The notes: a model not told the origin generated them from the sequence alone. DNA of 64,000 nucleotides from Melanocharis versteri (GCA_013397845.1 VZTG01009287.1:62001-126000), one strand, 5' to 3'. Numbered from the stretch's first letter, positions 37,329 to 52,100 are shown. Program-made: numbers and translations.

Positions 37329-37345
37329 AATGAGGCATTTACATT

Positions 37346-37351
37346 TTTATT
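37346..37351 (-). terminator. Candidate distal minus-strand poly(A) signal (SLC30A7 side)
   Basis: TTTATT on the plus strand gives AATAAA on the minus strand, only 18 bp past the DPH5 signal. If SLC30A7 transcripts ran this far, the two mRNAs would overlap at their 3' ends. The hexamer at 38125-38130 is the more conservative choice. Confidence 0.2.
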
Positions 37352-38124
37352 CCATCTTTAATTGCCTACCAGCATGAAGTTATTGCTGTGACTATTTAAG
37401 ACTTGTCTAAGTGCAGTTAGACTCTATTGGTTCAGAAGACAACACTGCAGGAACATGGCCCTGCTTCTACCAGAGGCTGCAAACTGCACCTGCTGGTATC
37501 AGCTCCCACCATGCAGACACCCCCAGAAACTTTTAAACCTTTGATTCAGGTCACTGACATCCACCTCAGTCTTGGGCTGTTGACTAGGATAAGAAGAACA
37601 CCAGGCATCTGTGTGGCATCACTTGCTGTAGTGCATTAACCAAACCTACTGCATACATTGTTATAAATGCATTAGATGTTAAATTTTGCTTTTCAACTTT
37701 CCAGAAACTTAGGAGTTCTCTTACCAATAGAAAACATTAGTGTGCAAAACCTGTTAGGTCTGTCTCCATCCTTGCCTTGGGAGAGGTAAATACAGACAGG
37801 TGAGAATGCTCTAAACCAGAGAAAACCAAGAACTTTCCCTTTGGACAGCTGGTGAAACGGGGAGAAGCTGCACAGAATTTCTTATTTCAGAAGACTGCAA
37901 CTTAAAATAGAACTGGACTTCTTCATATGTTAATGCTAGCATTTATGAAGGGCTGGACTCAACTGCAGCAACCACAATTAACCTCAAGCCAAGTCTCAGC
38001 AAACAGACTGCAAGAACTCTCTTTTAAATCAGCTTGTAGATGATGGTGGTTGCTATTTCAACTATTCTTCACAGTATGATGAGAACAAAGCAGACCTGTA
38101 TGCATATTTTTTTAAAACTGAAGA

Positions 38125-38130
38125 TTTATT
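38125..38130 (-). terminator. SLC30A7: Candidate SLC30A7 poly(A) signal
   Basis: AATAAA on the minus strand, about 5 kb downstream of the SLC30A7 stop, is followed by TA-rich then GT/T-rich sequence (minus strand) suitable for cleavage. A long 3' UTR is consistent with the lack of any other gene between the two stops. Other minus-strand AATAAA copies occur nearer the stop, so alternative ends are likely. Confidence 0.45.
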
Positions 38131-41100
38131 GGAAAGAAATTTGATCCCATATCTTTTCAGCAATATAGGATATTTAACATTTTATATAGACTGTATTCAA
38201 GTAGAAAAGATTACATTAAAAATTTCTTAATATTGCACTTGGGACAAGCCGTGGCTAAGCTACTAACATCAGCATTCCAGAAGAAAATCATACATAGTCT
38301 TCAGAATTTTAGTGAGCTGCCTTGAGTTACCTGCAAGATTTCTTCACAGGTACTTTGACACACTTAGCTATTCAAGTGAAGCTCACTGCTAAGAGTTATT
38401 CCTGTAATTTAAAGGTAAAGGCAAGCAATATGCTGTATGCTACCAGGAATGATTTTGGCAATTGCTTCATTCACATTATTTCACACTTCAGCCAAGATAC
38501 TGTAGCAATTCACTTAACTCTTGTACAAGATCCCAGCATACATGTGAGAGGCTCCAATGCACATGGGAAGTGAAATACCCAGCTCCTTTTACACATTATT
38601 TCCACCAAATTACCACATAGGCAGGAACCTTTTGTGGCTCACTGAAACAGACAAGTAGATTGAGCAGTATTTGCACACAGCAAGACTCAGTCTTCACATG
38701 CCAGGCACAGCATGGCTGGCATCGCTTCACATTACAGCAGTGTCTGGCCAAGGAAGTCCCCACAGGGATGGGCATTGCAACAAAGCCTGAACGGGGACAA
38801 ATCCAAAAGGGAACCCCAGCAAGCTGCAGATTGGGATTTTCACAGAAGTGTAAAGGAGGATTTAACTACTGAGTCACTATTGAGGATCAGAGAGATTCTT
38901 TTAAAAAAAGAAAGAAAGAAACAAAAAAAATACTGCTTAAATGGGTGGGATAATCAAGAATCATAGCAGTGTGATAGCTGCTGGAGAAAACAGGACAGAC
39001 TTTAATTATTAACTGAATTTGTTGCTCTGAACTGGTATTTTAAAACCTCATGTCGTGAAGAAGGATAAGGGTTTGCGCTTTATAGAAGCATGCAACTGAA
39101 AATCTGCACTGTGCAACTGCAACTGAAATCTGCACTGTAAAAGAAAAGCCATGGACTTTACAATTTGTTTGCACACTGTGTGCAGAGGGTGGAAAACTGC
39201 AAATCAGCACCAGCTTCCCTCTTGTATCTTGTTTACATTCCCAGAACAGGTTCATTTACAACAGTTAAAAAGAGAAACTGTTAACTTTCCTTCACCTTTA
39301 AACGCAGCTTTACTTCTTAAAAAAAAAAGTAAGTTAAGAATGTTAAGTCACTAAGGTCCATTTTATTAGTAGCAGCAGCTTCAATTTCTGTGTAAAAATA
39401 GTGTCAGCAGCTTTTACTAATGATGCAACTAAACTTTTGCTTTAGTAAGCATTATTACATAAAAAGCAGAGTCGTTTATTTACTTTTCATCTTAGCTTGG
39501 CAAATCACACGAGTAACCTGGCTCTCTGCAGGGGCCCTCCTGCTGTAAGAAGCCAGTCTATCCAGAGCTGTAGACTTACCAGATTAGCCTGTAAAGGACC
39601 AGTCCTTACTGTGCATATTCATAAAAGGAGTTTTCTTCCACTGTTATTTAGCACAAAAAACATTGAGGCATTTTAATACAGACACTCTGTAACATTTGTT
39701 TTATCTTCTTATTTTGCTGTAGGTGTGGTAAAAATCATGCAGTTTGCAGGCTTGGTCTTTGGAACAACAGGGTTTTAAGTTACTGGTTTCAGTCACAGAA
39801 AAAAATAACCCACAAAGACAGACCAGTAACCCTACAGTAAATATCAGCTACATGAAAACATAAGAAAAACACTTCAAAAACTTGATTCCAAATTCAGTAG
39901 TGGATACCAGGAAGCTGAGTTTTAGCACATGATCTGCAGACATTCACCCATCTCTGGATGGCAGTCATACACACAAGTCTTTGTTTAAATCATGCCTTGC
40001 ATCTCCAATAAAGTGTCAATAGCAAAGTGTTACATAAGCAGCCAGTGTTAAGTAATTAGCAAAACACAAATAATGGTGCTTTCGCTCTTAGGGTAAGGAA
40101 AGCTGCGCTTTCAACCGCATGGTTTGTACTCTAAAACCTGAGCAAGTATCCCCTTAGGAGGTGAAAAAAAAAAATCAGATGTCCCTTGTTTACTGACACA
40201 CTAGATGTGACTGCAGTTACTGACTGAACATGACATACACTGTCTTCTGTAGAATTTTGTGATGCTTATCCTTTTTCAGAAGGCCTAAAAAGGCTAAAGT
40301 CTATTTTGAATCTGACTTCCCTACACTGTCCCAAATTACATTTGACAAACAAATGATACATTTCTTACTCTACAAGTTTAAACAATGAAGTGCTATCTTG
40401 CTTGGCTAGAAAACTCAGACTTGTACATATGCTTCCAACAATCAGCTATATCATAGTAAGCAAAAAAAAAATATCAAAAGTTATTAAAATAGTTGTATAA
40501 TTATAACAGGCTTATAGGCTTTTTCACTCCATTTCTCATACTCAAAAAGTTGGTAGATGTTCATTTAAAAGAACACCATCACCACCACCAAACAAACTGC
40601 CGCTCTGCCAGGTTCTCACTTGGAAACAAATAGTAGCTGTTGTCTTTTTTTTATTGAGAAACTAAAATAGTGGCCAAGCTCAGCAACGTGGGCAGCCCTA
40701 CAGTATTTCAACAAGTCCTGGAACAGTCAGTCCTGAAACGTGCTGGTATAAAGACGACTTAAACCAAAGCCTGCCCTTGGATCATGATACAATTGCAATG
40801 AATCTGTCTGGTGCTTGCCTTTGCAGTGATACCAGTTGACCTTCTCTAGCCTCAAATAGCAGTAACAGTAACTATTCAAAAATGAGGAAGTCCTGTTGGC
40901 AGCCAGCAAGCAGCAGTCTATATACACCACACTACAAAACAGTACCTCCATCCTATAATCACAACCAGATTTTAATCACCTTGTCTGTGAACATCCATGC
41001 ACACAGGATCTTAAACTGCAGCGCTCAGATCTGCTCAACAGATTCCTGTTGAGACCCCACCCTGTGCCGTGTAACCTCCATCTTTCAGTCAGGAACTCTG

Positions 41101-43104
41101 GGCCTGGCACAGCATCTGCCAGGTGGGACAGGGAGAGAGCCTGACAGAGTGCCAGGCAGAAGGCCAGTAAAGAGATGTGGAACCTTGCAGCCTGCTGGGA
41201 GGGCACTCTGCACCCGCAGCCCCAGAGAAAGCAAACAGGATCGGAAATCAGCAACAGAAGGATCTGAAGACTGGAAGAGACTGCACAGATTAAAACCAAT
41301 ATTATAGGTGGCTTTGTACTGCCTTTTTTTTTTTGCACCCAGTTTCCAGTTCCAAGCACAAGAATACACCCCCAAGATTTGGACAAAATCAACATTCATG
41401 TTTCAATATCTTAACTGGAAAATTCAGGAACCACCATCAAATTTGGTAAGTGTTGTGTTTCAACATCAAAAGAAATGAGGTGCTGTATAGGAACAACAGA
41501 ATGAATGCATGAAACTCTTCACATCTGTGATGGATTCAACAATATCAGTGGCAAACAAACCATTTCTGCAAATCTATCTTCAGTAATTTCATAGTGCCTA
41601 GCACTTACTACACAGACATTGTCAGCTTCTCAGGGCTTAGATTTTAGTATTACCTCTAACAGGTACCAAAATAAACATAAAATCCATAGCGATCAGTGGC
41701 AGCTATGATTTCTCAGAAAAATGCCTGTCTTGCTTTTTACTCCTCCATGTTCTGTTTGTAAAATGTCCTCTTAAAGCGTCTTCCATTACTAAGTGAACTA
41801 CAGCATAGTGGAACTATCATCTGTAATACCAAACACAGCAGATTGCTTTTGAAAACGACACTCAGATACCTGAGTAAAATGACTACAAATGCTAGAAAAT
41901 ATATGACAGACGAATGTTTCTGGAAAAAAATCCAATCTAACAACCCTTACTGCACTGAGAACTTTCTCCCCGATGAAAACAGACAAGGCTGCAGTAAAAT
42001 AGTCAAAGATGTAAGATTTGCCAACCTGGGAAAAGCATAAGCTTAAACAACATGAAACATGGTCCTTATTTCCATTTTGGGTATAACTGCCAGAAACAAC
42101 TATTTTTGATATTTGGAAAGGCAAAATTTGAACTTGATCACTTCAATAAAAATTATTACAACCTATTAAAATCAAGGAGACTTAAGCTTTCACAATTCCA
42201 GGATTTAGTTTTTTCCACCACATAATCTGGAAAATAAAAAACTTCAAGGATTGCTTCCATCACCAGCATCTTCCTTCAACTGCCCAGTGTTTAAGTAACT
42301 GAACATGAGCAGCATCATGTCATCTCATTACTCTCAACACTATGAAGAGACTAAGAATTGGAGTTAAATCTAATATTTTGACTAAAATAATTTTCACAAG
42401 ACATGTGCAACAAAATACCCAGCTTGTCTCAGAAGCAAGTCTCTTCATAACAGCTTTGTCTTTTACATTTAGAATTTTTCTGTCTGGTAAGATGCAAATA
42501 TAATGGAAGTCTAACATCTACAGTTATGCAAGTACACAACCCCCCCGCATACATCACTAGTAAATAATCAGACTGCATACAAGATTATTTGTAAAAGTAA
42601 TAAAACCCTTTGATGCTCCATATTTATGCTGGCAAATAGCTCTCCTGATATAAAAGGCACTTTGAAAACCCAATATGGTTTGGTTCATTAAGTTTGCAAA
42701 GTACAAACAATTGTACAAACATACAATTATATTGAAGCATGTCAGCCATTGTGACATTGTCTACAAAACGAGTTTCCAATTGTCGATAACACTGGTTTTA
42801 CGGGAATGAGCAGTGGTTTCAGCAGCTTTACTGAAGACATGACAGGGTTTCCAGTACCACAATCTTATTAAGTAAAAAACCCTCAAAAACTTACAAGTTT
42901 AGGGGCCCCAAAAGAAACAAGACCCAAAGTCCATAACATTCATTCAATATTTACTCCTTAGAAGTGAACTCCCTCCGTAGCCCGAGGGCAGAAATCTATT
43001 GAGTCGATTCCAGACGTGGTGGAGGCAGGCTCTGCCTCAAGAAGTGTTGTTACACCAGTACAGTACTGAAAACTTTGGTCCAACAGCACCATTCCACAAA
43101 TTGA
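38131..43104 (-). other. SLC30A7: Probable SLC30A7 3' UTR
   Basis: About 5 kb between the SLC30A7 stop and the candidate poly(A) site, AT-rich, with no exon of another gene. It includes a local near-duplication at 39092-39138, a C run at 42541, and a GC-richer patch at 41000-41240 with a 139-codon minus-strand frame that resembles no known protein. Extent is inferred. Confidence 0.5.
39092..39138. repeat. Local near-duplication (27-bp spacing)
   Basis: GCAACTGAAAATCTGCACTGT at 39092-39112 recurs one A shorter at 39119-39138. It lies in the probable SLC30A7 3' UTR and probably arose by slippage or tandem duplication. Confidence 0.8.
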
Positions 43105-43152
43105 CTACATGGCTGCAACATCAATCTGTATGTAAAGCTGCCTTACGCCCGC
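43105..43152 (-). CDS. SLC30A7: SLC30A7 last coding exon and stop
   Basis: Acceptor TTCCACAG, then AGVRQLYIQIDVAAM and TAG at 43105-43107. Too short for an open-frame search; found by homology to the conserved ZnT7 C-terminus, and the phase fits exactly. Confidence 0.95.
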   Translation of the reverse strand, partial: AGVRQLYIQIDVAAM

Positions 43153-46100
43153 CTGTGGAAAAGGGAAGGAGGGTTAAAAACACTGCAAAGCCAAAGCAGT
43201 TTCCTGTCCTGAACATCAGCCCACATCAGTAAGTGACCTAGCAAAAAACCTCAATGTCTTATTTTTCTGTAATTCATCTCCCATTTAGCACATCACTCAG
43301 AGAGCATCAGATGAGTAAGGAGTTCTTCACACAGCCATGTGCACACACATAATGATGTATTAACATTAGCTTTGCCACATTACCTCTTCTGATTCATCCT
43401 AAATAACTGCCACATGTGAAGCTGCACAAAAGCAATTCTTTCTTTCTTTTGTGCCAGTTAAACTTCCTGAAAAGCAAGCTGCTAGAAGAGCTCTCAGTTT
43501 AAAATGGAGTTAAGCACAAGAGCATAACATGGGACTTGTTCAAACCAGTTCTACATTATGATTCTATCCAGAAAGCCATCACATGTGCAAGCTACCAATG
43601 CAGTGAAAAGCCTGAGTAGGTCCAGTCTGTGGTGAGAAACTCTATCCTAAGAGAAGCCTCATCTGTTTTCTTAGCTCCTCATAGGTCAATATAGATCAAC
43701 CCCATTTGATACACCTGAGACAATTACATCTGTTATTTCCATAAAGTTGCATGAAAAACTAATGCACAGCAGTACAGTAATTCCATCTACAACTGAGTAT
43801 TTTGAAATTGTTCTATGCAGCTGGAGCAGAGAAGCTTTTCAAAACAGATACCAAACTCAAAAATATTTAACCTTTCTTGATAAAAATTACAATGTCGCAT
43901 CACGTGACAAGCAATTTACACTTTGAGATGTGATTTCCACTGATAAGACATACCTGAGTAAAAATATTGTGAGTCTGGCTTTGAATCCACCTTCCATCAG
44001 CATCAGGAGCTACTAATAACTTCAAAGTCCCGATGTAAACATCAGTACAGAGGGTCCAGAAATGTGGATCATGTAAACTGTAAACTCCTTGCAACTGCTG
44101 CACCTGAAAATAGAGGCAAATTTTAGAAAGTGTATTTCAGAAAATATCTGTCTGTACTATGGTTTTTTACAGAAAATATTATAGAAGCCAATGCATTCTT
44201 TTACCCCTAGTTCACTGTGCATTTTGTGATCTTTTACCAAAATTTCTTATTACTATCTCAGTTATAGTAAGACGAAAACCTTTGGATTTGTGTCTCTGTT
44301 GTGATTTTGTACCCTGCTGCATTTACATTCTACATTTATTTTACTGAAACCATTTCTGAAAACAGAGGTTCTCAAGAGAGTAAGTCACAGCTATTGGATT
44401 TGAGATGGCATCCAATTAAAACTGCCCTTTTTGCAAATGTGCAAACTCTGCCATCAAACAATTTGTGAGATTCTAACTTCAACAGAAATATATTCATATC
44501 TAATTTACAATTTTGTGAAGGCTTAGATTTGTCCTGCCAATCCCTTTGTTTTTTCCTCTTTCCGCTTCCAGCAACCCCTCCATGTGATGATTACAACGTG
44601 TAACTCCCGAGGAAAGGCAGTACTCCTTCAAGTGCTTTGTATTAACTTTGCAAAGGCACTTCAGTGTTCAGGTCATGGCATACTAATAGAAAAGTTAAGC
44701 AGGAGAACAGGTCAAATCCAGAGTAATCTTTGCATTCTTATAAATACACTTCTAGTGTTATGTATAAGCAGTAAGTACTTTGGGAGGAAAAGCTTTGGGA
44801 TCTATTTTTCTTAACCAACAAAATTTTTAAAACCCAAACTGAGGTGAAGCTACATACAATTTAGGACTTTGGGAAAATATTAATTAAACTAGTACCTCCA
44901 TTTGTGTATTCTAAGGTACCTTTGACAGGAATTACTGGAAAAACATCATAAAATATCCTCATACACACAGCTGAGGCTCAGTCAGTCAGCAGCTTTGTCA
45001 GTCAGAGCAAAAACCGCTTAAGAGCTCACCCTCTGGTAGCACTGAGGCAGGACATTTTCCAGGGAAGGAGGAGTTCGCTGCATCAAAATCCCAATGGACT
45101 CTTTTAAAAGTGGAACAATACTAGAAAGAAAAAAGGAAATTAGCTATTATTACATTTTCAAAAGGTGCAAGGAGCAACTTAAGATTCCTTAACACTGAGA
45201 AATTTTTCTTTAGTTCTTCCACCAGAAGCTGAGAAAGTTGCCATGAAAACCTGGTAAAGAAAAGGATTGACAAAATTGCTATGGTGTCCTATCAAAGGCA
45301 AGATTATTTCTCCCCCACGGTTTCCACACAGTCAACTGGTGGCCAGTCACAAAAGATTAATGGTTTAATCACGGGATCTGAGATGAAATCTCTTGGTGTC
45401 TTGGAAGTTATACAACAAAGCAGCTGTATAGCTCAAAACCAATTTCAATGGCAAATCATTCACAAGCAACCATAAAAATACTCAACTGAAATGGGGTTTG
45501 CTTTTGTGTTCGGTTTAAGGCATATTTTTCTTATGAACTAAGATAATAATGGGGTAATCATAAAACAAAATTAGTGTGGAGCAGTCCAGCTATAACAGAG
45601 TTATTTTGTCAGAAACAGACAACTTGGCATATTCTTGAAGTGAACGAAGTGTAGGGTCTCATCCAAGCTCAAGGGTTAAACATTTGGAAGCAATTAGAGG
45701 TTCCCTCCTGGCCAAATGGTCTTGTTTAATCAGCAAACTAAGAAGACATTTAATACCCTTTTTTATTATTATTACTTTTTGTTTTTTAATAAAACCAGGA
45801 GACCAGTAAGCCTGTACCCTGAAGCTACCACTAAAAGGTTATACTCTTATTAAGAATTCAGCATGGTGATTTTTTTGTTTAAGAGTAGTGCATCATGTCT
45901 GGTTCAGTACAGCATCCTAAACTTTTGAAGTGGATGACAAATATCTGTAGCCCAACACTGAAGCTTAAATAGCAATTTAATTTCAAGATCATACAAATCA
46001 CCTAACACCCTGGACCAAAAGTGATTGTATATTTCAGAAATTGTAAGCTGTATTTCAGAGTTCTGCACTGGCATCACAGCTGCAGTACATGGAGTTATGG

Positions 46101-49100
46101 GATTAAAAAGCACACCTGAAACATTTGTAAGAGATTAACTGGACCAGTTGTTAAAGCACACCGCAGAGCCTTTGTTTAAAATCTCATGAAGCGATGTGGA
46201 ATGCATGGCACAGACCAGCTGGGTATTTGCAGATGTGAACAAATGACCTAACCATGTGTTTCCATTTGGACACGGGCAGTGCTGGCTGAGGGACTGCTCA
46301 GCTCACTCCCTGGCTAGACCTTGGCCAGGGTGGGAGGGAGCGAGAGGCTGCGTGACTCTTGTCTAATGAACTCCTGGAAAAAACACCACCCTAAAATTAA
46401 GTCTTCTCGCAGGCACAATGGTTGTTCCAGCCAAATTCACTGCCTGGTGCTCTCCAGCACATGGCCTCCCATGTTTGCACTGCCACCAAGGCATCGGTTC
46501 ACAAATAGGAAGAAGCAATTAGGGGCAAGCAAGAGTTGCCTAAACTAGACCTGTCACCAAGACAAACATTTAGCAATGCAATAACTGTCAATCTGTCTAA
46601 AGGAAGCTTAATTGGAGTGTCACATTCTACAGTGGATTACAGAAGTTTAGGGAGAAAAGGTTCTCCTATTAATGGACCCATCTCACTAAATAATGTCCAT
46701 GTCACAAGCATTACATCAAAGGGAGCTGGAGCTGCCAACACACTCCACTGATGAATTGATTTCAGTTTAACTCCCTATTTAAAATGCAGGTTTCCTTCTT
46801 AATAAAAACCTTGAAAGACCAATACACAAGTTCAGGATGCAAACTGAATGCAAGAATTTTGAACAGACTCCATTCCCATAAATTTAACAAGGCCTCTCTA
46901 ACATAGGCATCTAAAGGTTTCAAAAACCACACACATACAGGCTGCATATTTTTTCCCAGAGAAACAACTAAAGCAATAGAGAATGTAGTGGTCTGCCTTT
47001 TTATTGAAACATACCACTAAGAGTGAGAAAAGCCATGAAAGAAAGCTAACAAAAATTTCTAATTTGTACAACTTATTTACATGATTTAATAAAGCTGATG
47101 TACATTATCTGATGGAAGAGAAATTAAGTGTCAAGTAGATTTGAAGAGACAGGCTATAAAACAACATCTTCAAAGTCCAAAGAATAGAGGTAAATCAGGA
47201 TGTGGCTTGGTACTGTTGGTGAAAGTTGAAGCACATCCTGGGTCACACCTTCTTCCTCTATCTTCGAGCCAGTGTTCAGCTACAAAGTTTATCTTTTGCA
47301 AAGCTGAAAAGGCCAAAAGACAGCTGCAGTGACGTGACAGGCCCTCACAAATGCTGGTCAGAGCCAAAGAGGCCATGGATGCCCCTCTGCATCCAAAGGG
47401 ATCCTAACCTGGTATCTTACTGTAAGCCAAACACAACAAAAAACAGAATCCAGTTTTACGATGCCTGATGTTTTCCATTGTTTCATGCATACTACTGAAG
47501 TACAAACCCCTACTGAAGTTACAAACTCCACAGAGTACGCTCTTTTCTCAAACATTAACTAAAACCAGTATTACTTAATCACTAGGAGGCACTAAAAATA
47601 TCAGTTCTACTTCAGGTAACTGAAGAAAACATATAAGGGAAGATGATAAAACTAAGCTGGCTGAAAATATGGTTAGAGATTTTGACCAAGCTTTCTCTTT
47701 TTTTTGGTTTAGTCATAAGTGAAAAAAAGTCTGACTGCCTCCACAGCAACTACTGCACTGGTGCTTTCCCCCTTGTTTGTTTTAATTTGTAAGATTATAG
47801 TGGAAAACAAATAATGCTGAATTCTCACCAAGTGGAAAGCTTTCTCATGCATAAGCAGTCAGTAAGCTTTGCTATTAAAGCAGACACAATTGCATTGCTT
47901 TCTGATTACCAAGCCTTACGCCTAAAATATCACACTCTTTTACGAGACAATAAAATTTGAAAGAGGCACTAACCCACAGCAAGATTTGGAATAAAAACAT
48001 ATCCTCTACAAAAGCCAGAAAAGCAAAGGCAGCTAATGTTACAGCATATCATGTTTGCACATACACTGTTACAGAAGAAGTAAAAGGTGTTCAAATAAAT
48101 AAAAACAAACTAACTATTGACATGAATCTGATAAATCCAGCCTGTCACTTCTACACATGGATTGATTAAAAATTGAGAGTGAAAACATCAAACTCTTAAT
48201 TCACCTGCACCACATTCAGATAATACTCATACCCATTCCAGTGCCATCCTGTTTATGCCACTGTTTTTGCAGGCGTAGCCAGCAAGACCCTGGCATTGTC
48301 ATGATCTTGGACTGCAAAGCTGAAAACAACTCCAGGTAAAGAACACAGACATTGCACTCAGAGCGCAGCAGGAAATTCATTTAGAGCTCTCAGCACTACA
48401 GAAAATAGAGGATATTTGTGACAGGTTTCATAGAAGGTAAACAAACATTGCTAAGGATCAAGACCAGCTATGGTTCTTCAAATACCAGAGCTCAAAACTC
48501 TACAGCCAGATTTCCAAATTCTGGTTTTATTTACCCAGCCACCATCCATATCCATATATGTTGGCCTATTTCAGAACTTTAATAAAATTTTTTTATTAGG
48601 CAATGGCTATTTTAATCAGACTGCAAGCTTTGCTCAAGACAAGGACCACAGGTTTAACATTTGCTTTACTGATTTTGAATTCTTTGTTCTCATAACAATG
48701 TAGTACTGTGATTCTCAAGCAAGGCTGGCAGGTACCATTACCCTGTACATAAAGGTAGTGCTTGACATTTAGCAATAATGGCTTAAAATAACACCAACAA
48801 CAAACATGCTAGTTTGGAGGAGTTTTGCTATAGAAAATTCCTTCTGAATCTTAGTGAATGCAGCACTTCATTTAAAAAAAAGTAATTTTTTTTTATACTG
48901 CTATGCCCTAAACATGAAAGGCCTCAAATGTTACTGGCACACCCTCCCCCAAAGCTCTTTTATATTATATCATGTTCAAACAGCTCTAGATTTTATGCAA
49001 AAAAATTATGTAACCCATGGAAACAATTTCATTGCCTCATTTCTTTGACCACTTAATGTGCAGTCTGCATGCTCTGTGCAATCTAGTATCAGATTTAGTC

Positions 49101-52100
49101 TACTGTGCCTCTCTAGAAACATGTGGGCCTAACAGTGGTTTAAGACAAACTCGAGTCATACTGGAGTTGTGGCTTTTGCGTGGTGACTAGTCTCACATAG
49201 CTGACTGAAATACTAAAATTGCTTCAACATTTCAGAATAAGGCTCAGCTAAGGTTAAAAACTAAATGAGTATTTAGTTTTAAATATTTAAAACAGTTTAG
49301 AGACTTGAGAAATCATTTATTGATTCAAGGCACATATAAGTATGTGGACAATACCTTGGAAAAAATTTGAAGAGTGTCAGCCTGAACTACAATGAAATAG
49401 TCAAGGTTTTGTTAAAAAAAAAAATAAAAATGCTGGTAAGACAGACTTAGCTATTTTAAGCATGTCCTATTAACGCTTTACTTGCACGAGATAGTACAGA
49501 GAGTAATCAAAGAAAGAGTCATTAGATATCAGTGGCTGCATCCAGGAAAATTCAGATCCCACACGGGATTCTCACTGTGCAGAGTGTTCTGTGCTAACTC
49601 ATGAGGAGTTAGGCAGAGAATGTCACCCTAGAGCAGCCTTACCAAAGGATCACAGGAGCAACAGAGCAACTGTGTCAGCAGCTGACAGTGTGCACTAATT
49701 AGAGATGTTGTCTACAGGAAGGCTCAACCATTTGATTTAAAAGCACTGTTTGACTTCTCTGAAGAAGCATTGCCTAACCCTTCTGCACATGCACAAGACA
49801 AAACAGGCTACAAAGTGGAGCCTGTACAGATTTAGACTGCACCAGTGAGTTTTCTAGTCATCTTATACAGGTATTTTTGTGATTTCTTTGGCAAGTGTGG
49901 CCATCATTTCAGAAACCTGAAGAGAAGAACCACTAATAGGAGCAAGCAAGGCTGGAATAAACCAGAGAGAGCTGCCCAACACCAAAGCAAGCAAAGACTC
50001 AATAGAAAATGAATGAACTGTTATCTCACATAGACACAAGCAATCCTGGATTAAGAGCAATGATTTCCCTCTGCATTCTCATGCAATAGCTTTGATATTC
50101 TACTGGTTAACCAGACATAGTTCCATAAAAGGGAACAAGGATTTCTCTTCTGCCTTTATTCCTTCTTTCTATACAGAGGTGTCATAGAAAGAATACAGAT
50201 TAAAAAACAAAACCCCAAACAAAACCAAACTAAAAAAACCCTAACAAAACAACAGAAAAACAGGAGTCCTGGATCTAACCTACCCTCCACCCATATTCTG
50301 CAGACTCTGTAGGTCAAACTCAGACCATTAAGCAATAACTTAGAGGATACAGTTCCAATTAGGGCAAAGTCTTCAAACACCATTGAAACTTCTGAACAAC
50401 TTTATCAGACCTGTTTTTGCATCTCTAGCCCAAAACTATGCTTCTTTTATGACAGCCACAAAGATCCTGATTACAGAACAGATCCTGATTTTTAAACAGC
50501 CATGAATGGGGTCTGGTTGTTGGGGCACACACATACTCTTACTCCACTTTACCTTACCAAAGTTGGCCTAACTAGTAAAAGGGATACAAACAAAATTGAC
50601 AAATATTCATTTGAAACAGCAGACAATTATTTAATCTGAAGCCAGATTTACCCCAAAAATTATTTATCAAGGTTTCAAACTGGCCCACAGAAATGGACAG
50701 GAACTCCTGTACTAGAAATTGCACATCCCAGTCTTTCCCACCTCAAACCCACAGGGATCCCATGAGCAGACAGACAATTAAAAAAACCCAAACAAAAAAC
50801 TCCAAAACCCCAATACCCTCCCCCCACTAGACACAGCTCTTGCCATTACCAGTTTAAAGTATTTCTGCAATGTTATTCCCCCCAAACTTTAAATTTCACA
50901 GAACTTCAGTAATTTTTTTTCTCTAGGTTAGATTTAGGTGATTTTAAAAGATCAAGCACAAAAACTATTATATAACCTAGCAAGCATCACCTGGGCTCCC
51001 ATATCACTTTTACAAAGATCACCTTATGGGAAAATCTAAAAACCCTTCTGCGCTAATTCTTAAAGAACACTTCAAACACAGCATAGTGAAGAATAAGGCA
51101 AAATTAACAGTGGTTTTATGTCCAGAAGTGTAAATGAAGATTACTAAAGTCAAACACCACAAAAAGGGACTCAAGTTCTCAAACACTATCCATCTGAAAC
51201 TGCCAGTAATCTTATTTATGATCTTAAAGTGCATTTCAAGCAAAACCATTAATAGTTAAGTCTGCTGGACTGCTTAGAAAACAAACAAAATACCAACACA
51301 AAAACACTCAACCCTGCAACTAGTGTTTGCTCCACTGATATGCCAGGATGTCAGTCTGCAAGAAATGCAGGTTTGCTTCTATCAACTACGATGCAGCTAA
51401 CTGCAATGATAGCAAAATTATTCTATTGATCATTTATAGCATTGTGGACCAAAAAAATAACATTACGGGCTGAAGTCTGGCATCAGATCAAAAGACACAT
51501 CAAATAGTGAACTTCTCCAGCATTTTCAGCATAGAACATGGGTCTCAAACGTTCCTTCTATCTGTGCTAGAAAACCTATAAACAGCATTATTATGACACC
51601 TCTGCTATGGAATTCAGTGTTATTTCAACTACTGTATGAATGGAAGAAAAAAATGAATTGTCATTCATATGGTATTTTCTGCTGTACACAAACCTAGACC
51701 CTGAAAATACAAAGCGTACAGGAACCTGTGTTTTACTCAGCTACTACCTGTACCTCAGCAATAGTTTCTTCTCCCTTGGAAACATTTTCTTTCCCATTTT
51801 TTGAGATTCCAGTAATAGAAGTAGTTTGTAATAATTTGTCATTTATGAAATTATAGAATGTTTAAGTCAAAATCTCTGAAGTTTATATTAAAGTGGTGAT
51901 TTAATAGTGATTTCTAGCACAGACATCTCTGTGGGCATTGTGTCTGAAGCCTGCTGCCCTGCTTTGACTAACAGGGAGATTCACATCAATAATCCTGTGA
52001 ATGCTGCCATGCACAAGCCATAAACATGCCATACATGGTATGAGCATAAGCAGCTGCAGCTCATCAGATGACACTCACCACTGCTGAACAGACAAAGGTG

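Noticed and set aside
40976..41399. Overlapping minus-strand frames of 139 and 104 codons, partly hydrophobic.
   Set aside because: They lie in the probable SLC30A7 3' UTR, show no family features, and one is a frame-shifted shadow of the other.
50190..50825. A/C-rich patches suggestive of poly(A) tails of retrogenes.
   Set aside because: No coding similarity or target-site duplication is visible beside them; described only as low complexity within the intron.
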